Shown piece by piece: positions 34,816 to 36,082 of a stretch of 36,082 nucleotides of DNA. Under the pieces are notes generated by a model, which saw only the letters and a program-made list of their open reading frames with translations, had not been told where the DNA came from and searched no databases. Positions within the stretch are counted from its first letter, which is position 1; the number at the start of each line of letters is the position of its first letter. The translations under genes and the position numbers were made by a program. This stretch comes from DASQEH01 sp038239485 (GTDB lineage: Bacteria > Actinomycetota > Actinomycetes > Propionibacteriales > Nocardioidaceae). The stretch spans positions 1-36,082 of the forward strand of contig JBBSET010000041.1 of the NCBI GenBank assembly GCA_038239485.1, written 5' to 3'.

Positions 34816-36082
34816 ATGACGACCGCGAACCGTATCTTCCGCACTGTGCCGCCGCCAGCTCTCTCGGACTCCGCTGACCCTGGCGACGCGGCCCGGTTCG
34901 AGCCGGTCAACCGCCCCACGGTCGCTCTCGTGACGCTCGGTTGCGCTCGTAACGACGTCGACTCCGAGGAGCTCGCCGGGCGGCTCGACAGCGGTGGCTT
35001 CTCCGTCGTCGACGACGCCGACGCGGCTGACGTCGTGGTCGTCAACACCTGCGGATTCGTGGCCGCAGCCAAGAAGGACTCCGTCGACGCCCTACTCGAG
35101 GCGGCCTCGCTCAAGGAGGACGGGACGGCCCAGGCGGTCGTGGCGGTCGGCTGCCTGGCCGAGCGGTACGGGAGCGAGCTCGCCACGTCGCTCCCCGAGG
35201 CCGACGCGGTGCTCAGCTTCGACGACTACCCCGACATCTCCGGCCGGCTCCGCGCCGTGCTCGCGGGTGAACAGCATCAGGCGCACACCCCGAGGGACAG
35301 GCGTGCCCTGCTGCCGATCACCCCCGTCGAGCGAGCGCTCGCCCGCGCACCATCCCTGCCCGGCCATGCCCAGACCGCCCCCGACCTCCCACGTGGGCTG
35401 GCCCCGGCGAGCGGACCGCGCGCGATCCGCCGCAGACTCGGGTCCGGGCCGATGGCACCGCTCAAGATCGCGTCGGGGTGCGACCGGCGGTGCTCGTTCT
35501 GCGCCATCCCGAGCTTCCGCGGATCCTTCGTGTCGCGACGTCCGACCGACATCCTGCTCGAGGCTCGCTGGCTGGCGGGCCAGGGTGTGCGCGAGCTGTT
35601 CCTGGTCAGCGAGAACTCCACCTCGTACGGAAAGGACCTCGGCGACCTGCGCATGTTGGAGACCCTGCTCCCTGAGCTTGCGGCCGTGGAGGGCGTTCGG
35701 CGGGTCCGGGTGTCGTACCTGCAGCCGGCCGAGACACGGCCGAGCCTGGTCGAGGCGATCGCGTCGACACCAGGGGTCGCCCGGTACTTCGACCTGTCGT
35801 TCCAGCACGCGTCGGGTCCGGTACTGCGCAGGATGCGACGCTTCGGCGACGCCGAAAGGTTCTTGGGCCTGCTGGACCAGATCAGGGCGCAGAGCCCCGA
35901 GGCCGGCGCCCGGAGCAACGTCATCGTCGGGTTCCCCGGTGAGACGCAGGCCGACCTCGACGTCCTCTGCGGCTTCCTGGTCTCCGCCCGGCTCGACGCC
36001 GCCGGCGTGTTCGGGTACTCCGACGAGGACGGCACGGAAGGCGTCACGCTCTCGGGCCATCTCGACGACGACGAGATCTCCG
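34816..36082 (+). CDS. rimO: Ribosomal protein S12 methylthiotransferase RimO, cut by the window end
   Basis: RimO adds a methylthio group to the conserved aspartate of ribosomal protein S12 using radical SAM chemistry. N-terminal UPF0004 cysteines are Cys43 (LGCARND), Cys79 (NTCGF) and Cys113 (GCLAERY). The radical SAM motif C-x3-C-x2-C is at Cys222, Cys226 and Cys229 (GCDRRCSFCAIPSFRG). FQHASGPVLRRMRR and SNVIVGFPGET also match. There is an Arg/Pro/Ala-rich insert before the SAM domain (about 155-215). ATG 34816 has GGAGG six bases upstream. 422 codons are present, and the TRAM end lies beyond the window. Confidence 0.95.
   Translation, partial: MTTANRIFRTVPPPALSDSADPGDAARFEPVNRPTVALVTLGCARNDVDSEELAGRLDSGGFSVVDDADAADVVVVNTCGFVAAAKKDSVDALLEAASLKEDGTAQAVVAVGCLAERYGSELATSLPEADAVLSFDDYPDISGRLRAVLAGEQHQAHTPRDRRALLPITPVERALARAPSLPGHAQTAPDLPRGLAPASGPRAIRRRLGSGPMAPLKIASGCDRRCSFCAIPSFRGSFVSRRPTDILLEARWLAGQGVRELFLVSENSTSYGKDLGDLRMLETLLPELAAVEGVRRVRVSYLQPAETRPSLVEAIASTPGVARYFDLSFQHASGPVLRRMRRFGDAERFLGLLDQIRAQSPEAGARSNVIVGFPGETQADLDVLCGFLVSARLDAAGVFGYSDEDGTEGVTLSGHLDDDEIS

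Overview
The window is high-GC actinobacterial chromosome. The codon use, the GTG starts, the run thyX-dapA-rnj further on followed by ftsK, a RodZ-like gene and rimO, and the fused cydDC all fit an actinomycete. I infer Nocardioidaceae or another Propionibacteriales, but no rRNA or other marker in the window proves it.

Region 1 (1-3430) is gene-poor and accessory-like. It holds small orphan genes on both strands, a zinc-finger-like small protein, a secreted protein with a clean promoter, a C-terminal gene scrap, and two related copies of a roughly 175-base non-coding element (490-668 and 1822-1992). Region 2 (3440-6467) starts abruptly inside the last codons of a TadC-type gene. It continues with a compact Flp/Tad pilus set (pilin-like peptide, two TadE-like, one TadE/G-like) and a convergent multi-membrane protein with an RTX-like tail. 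Region 3 (6569-10336) is the paaABCDE operon for phenylacetyl-CoA epoxidation. Region 4 (10373-15330) is housekeeping: thyX, dapA, rnj and a membrane protein closed by a 20-bp perfect hairpin.

Region 5 (15392-21468) is the most interesting part. A secreted protein diverges from a four-gene operon: sigma factor, small unknown protein, subtilisin-family protease without a signal peptide, and a TPR-CHAT (caspase-like) protease. I read it as a dedicated sigma factor driving an intracellular two-protease cascade, possibly for stress, cell death or defence. That function is inference. The subtilisin carries a perfect triple NPFDHS repeat between its N-terminal region and its catalytic domain.

Region 6 (21507-36082) holds a VOC protein, cydA-cydB-cydDC (cytochrome bd oxidase and its ABC exporter), a metallophosphoesterase, an Eis-like acetyltransferase, ftsK, a PH-like/RodZ fusion, and rimO, which is cut by the window end.

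Many genes here have a TAnnnT-like box 6-8 nt before the start codon (674-886 minus, 1066, paaA, thyX, dapA, 28922, ftsK), so leaderless or near-leaderless transcription looks common.
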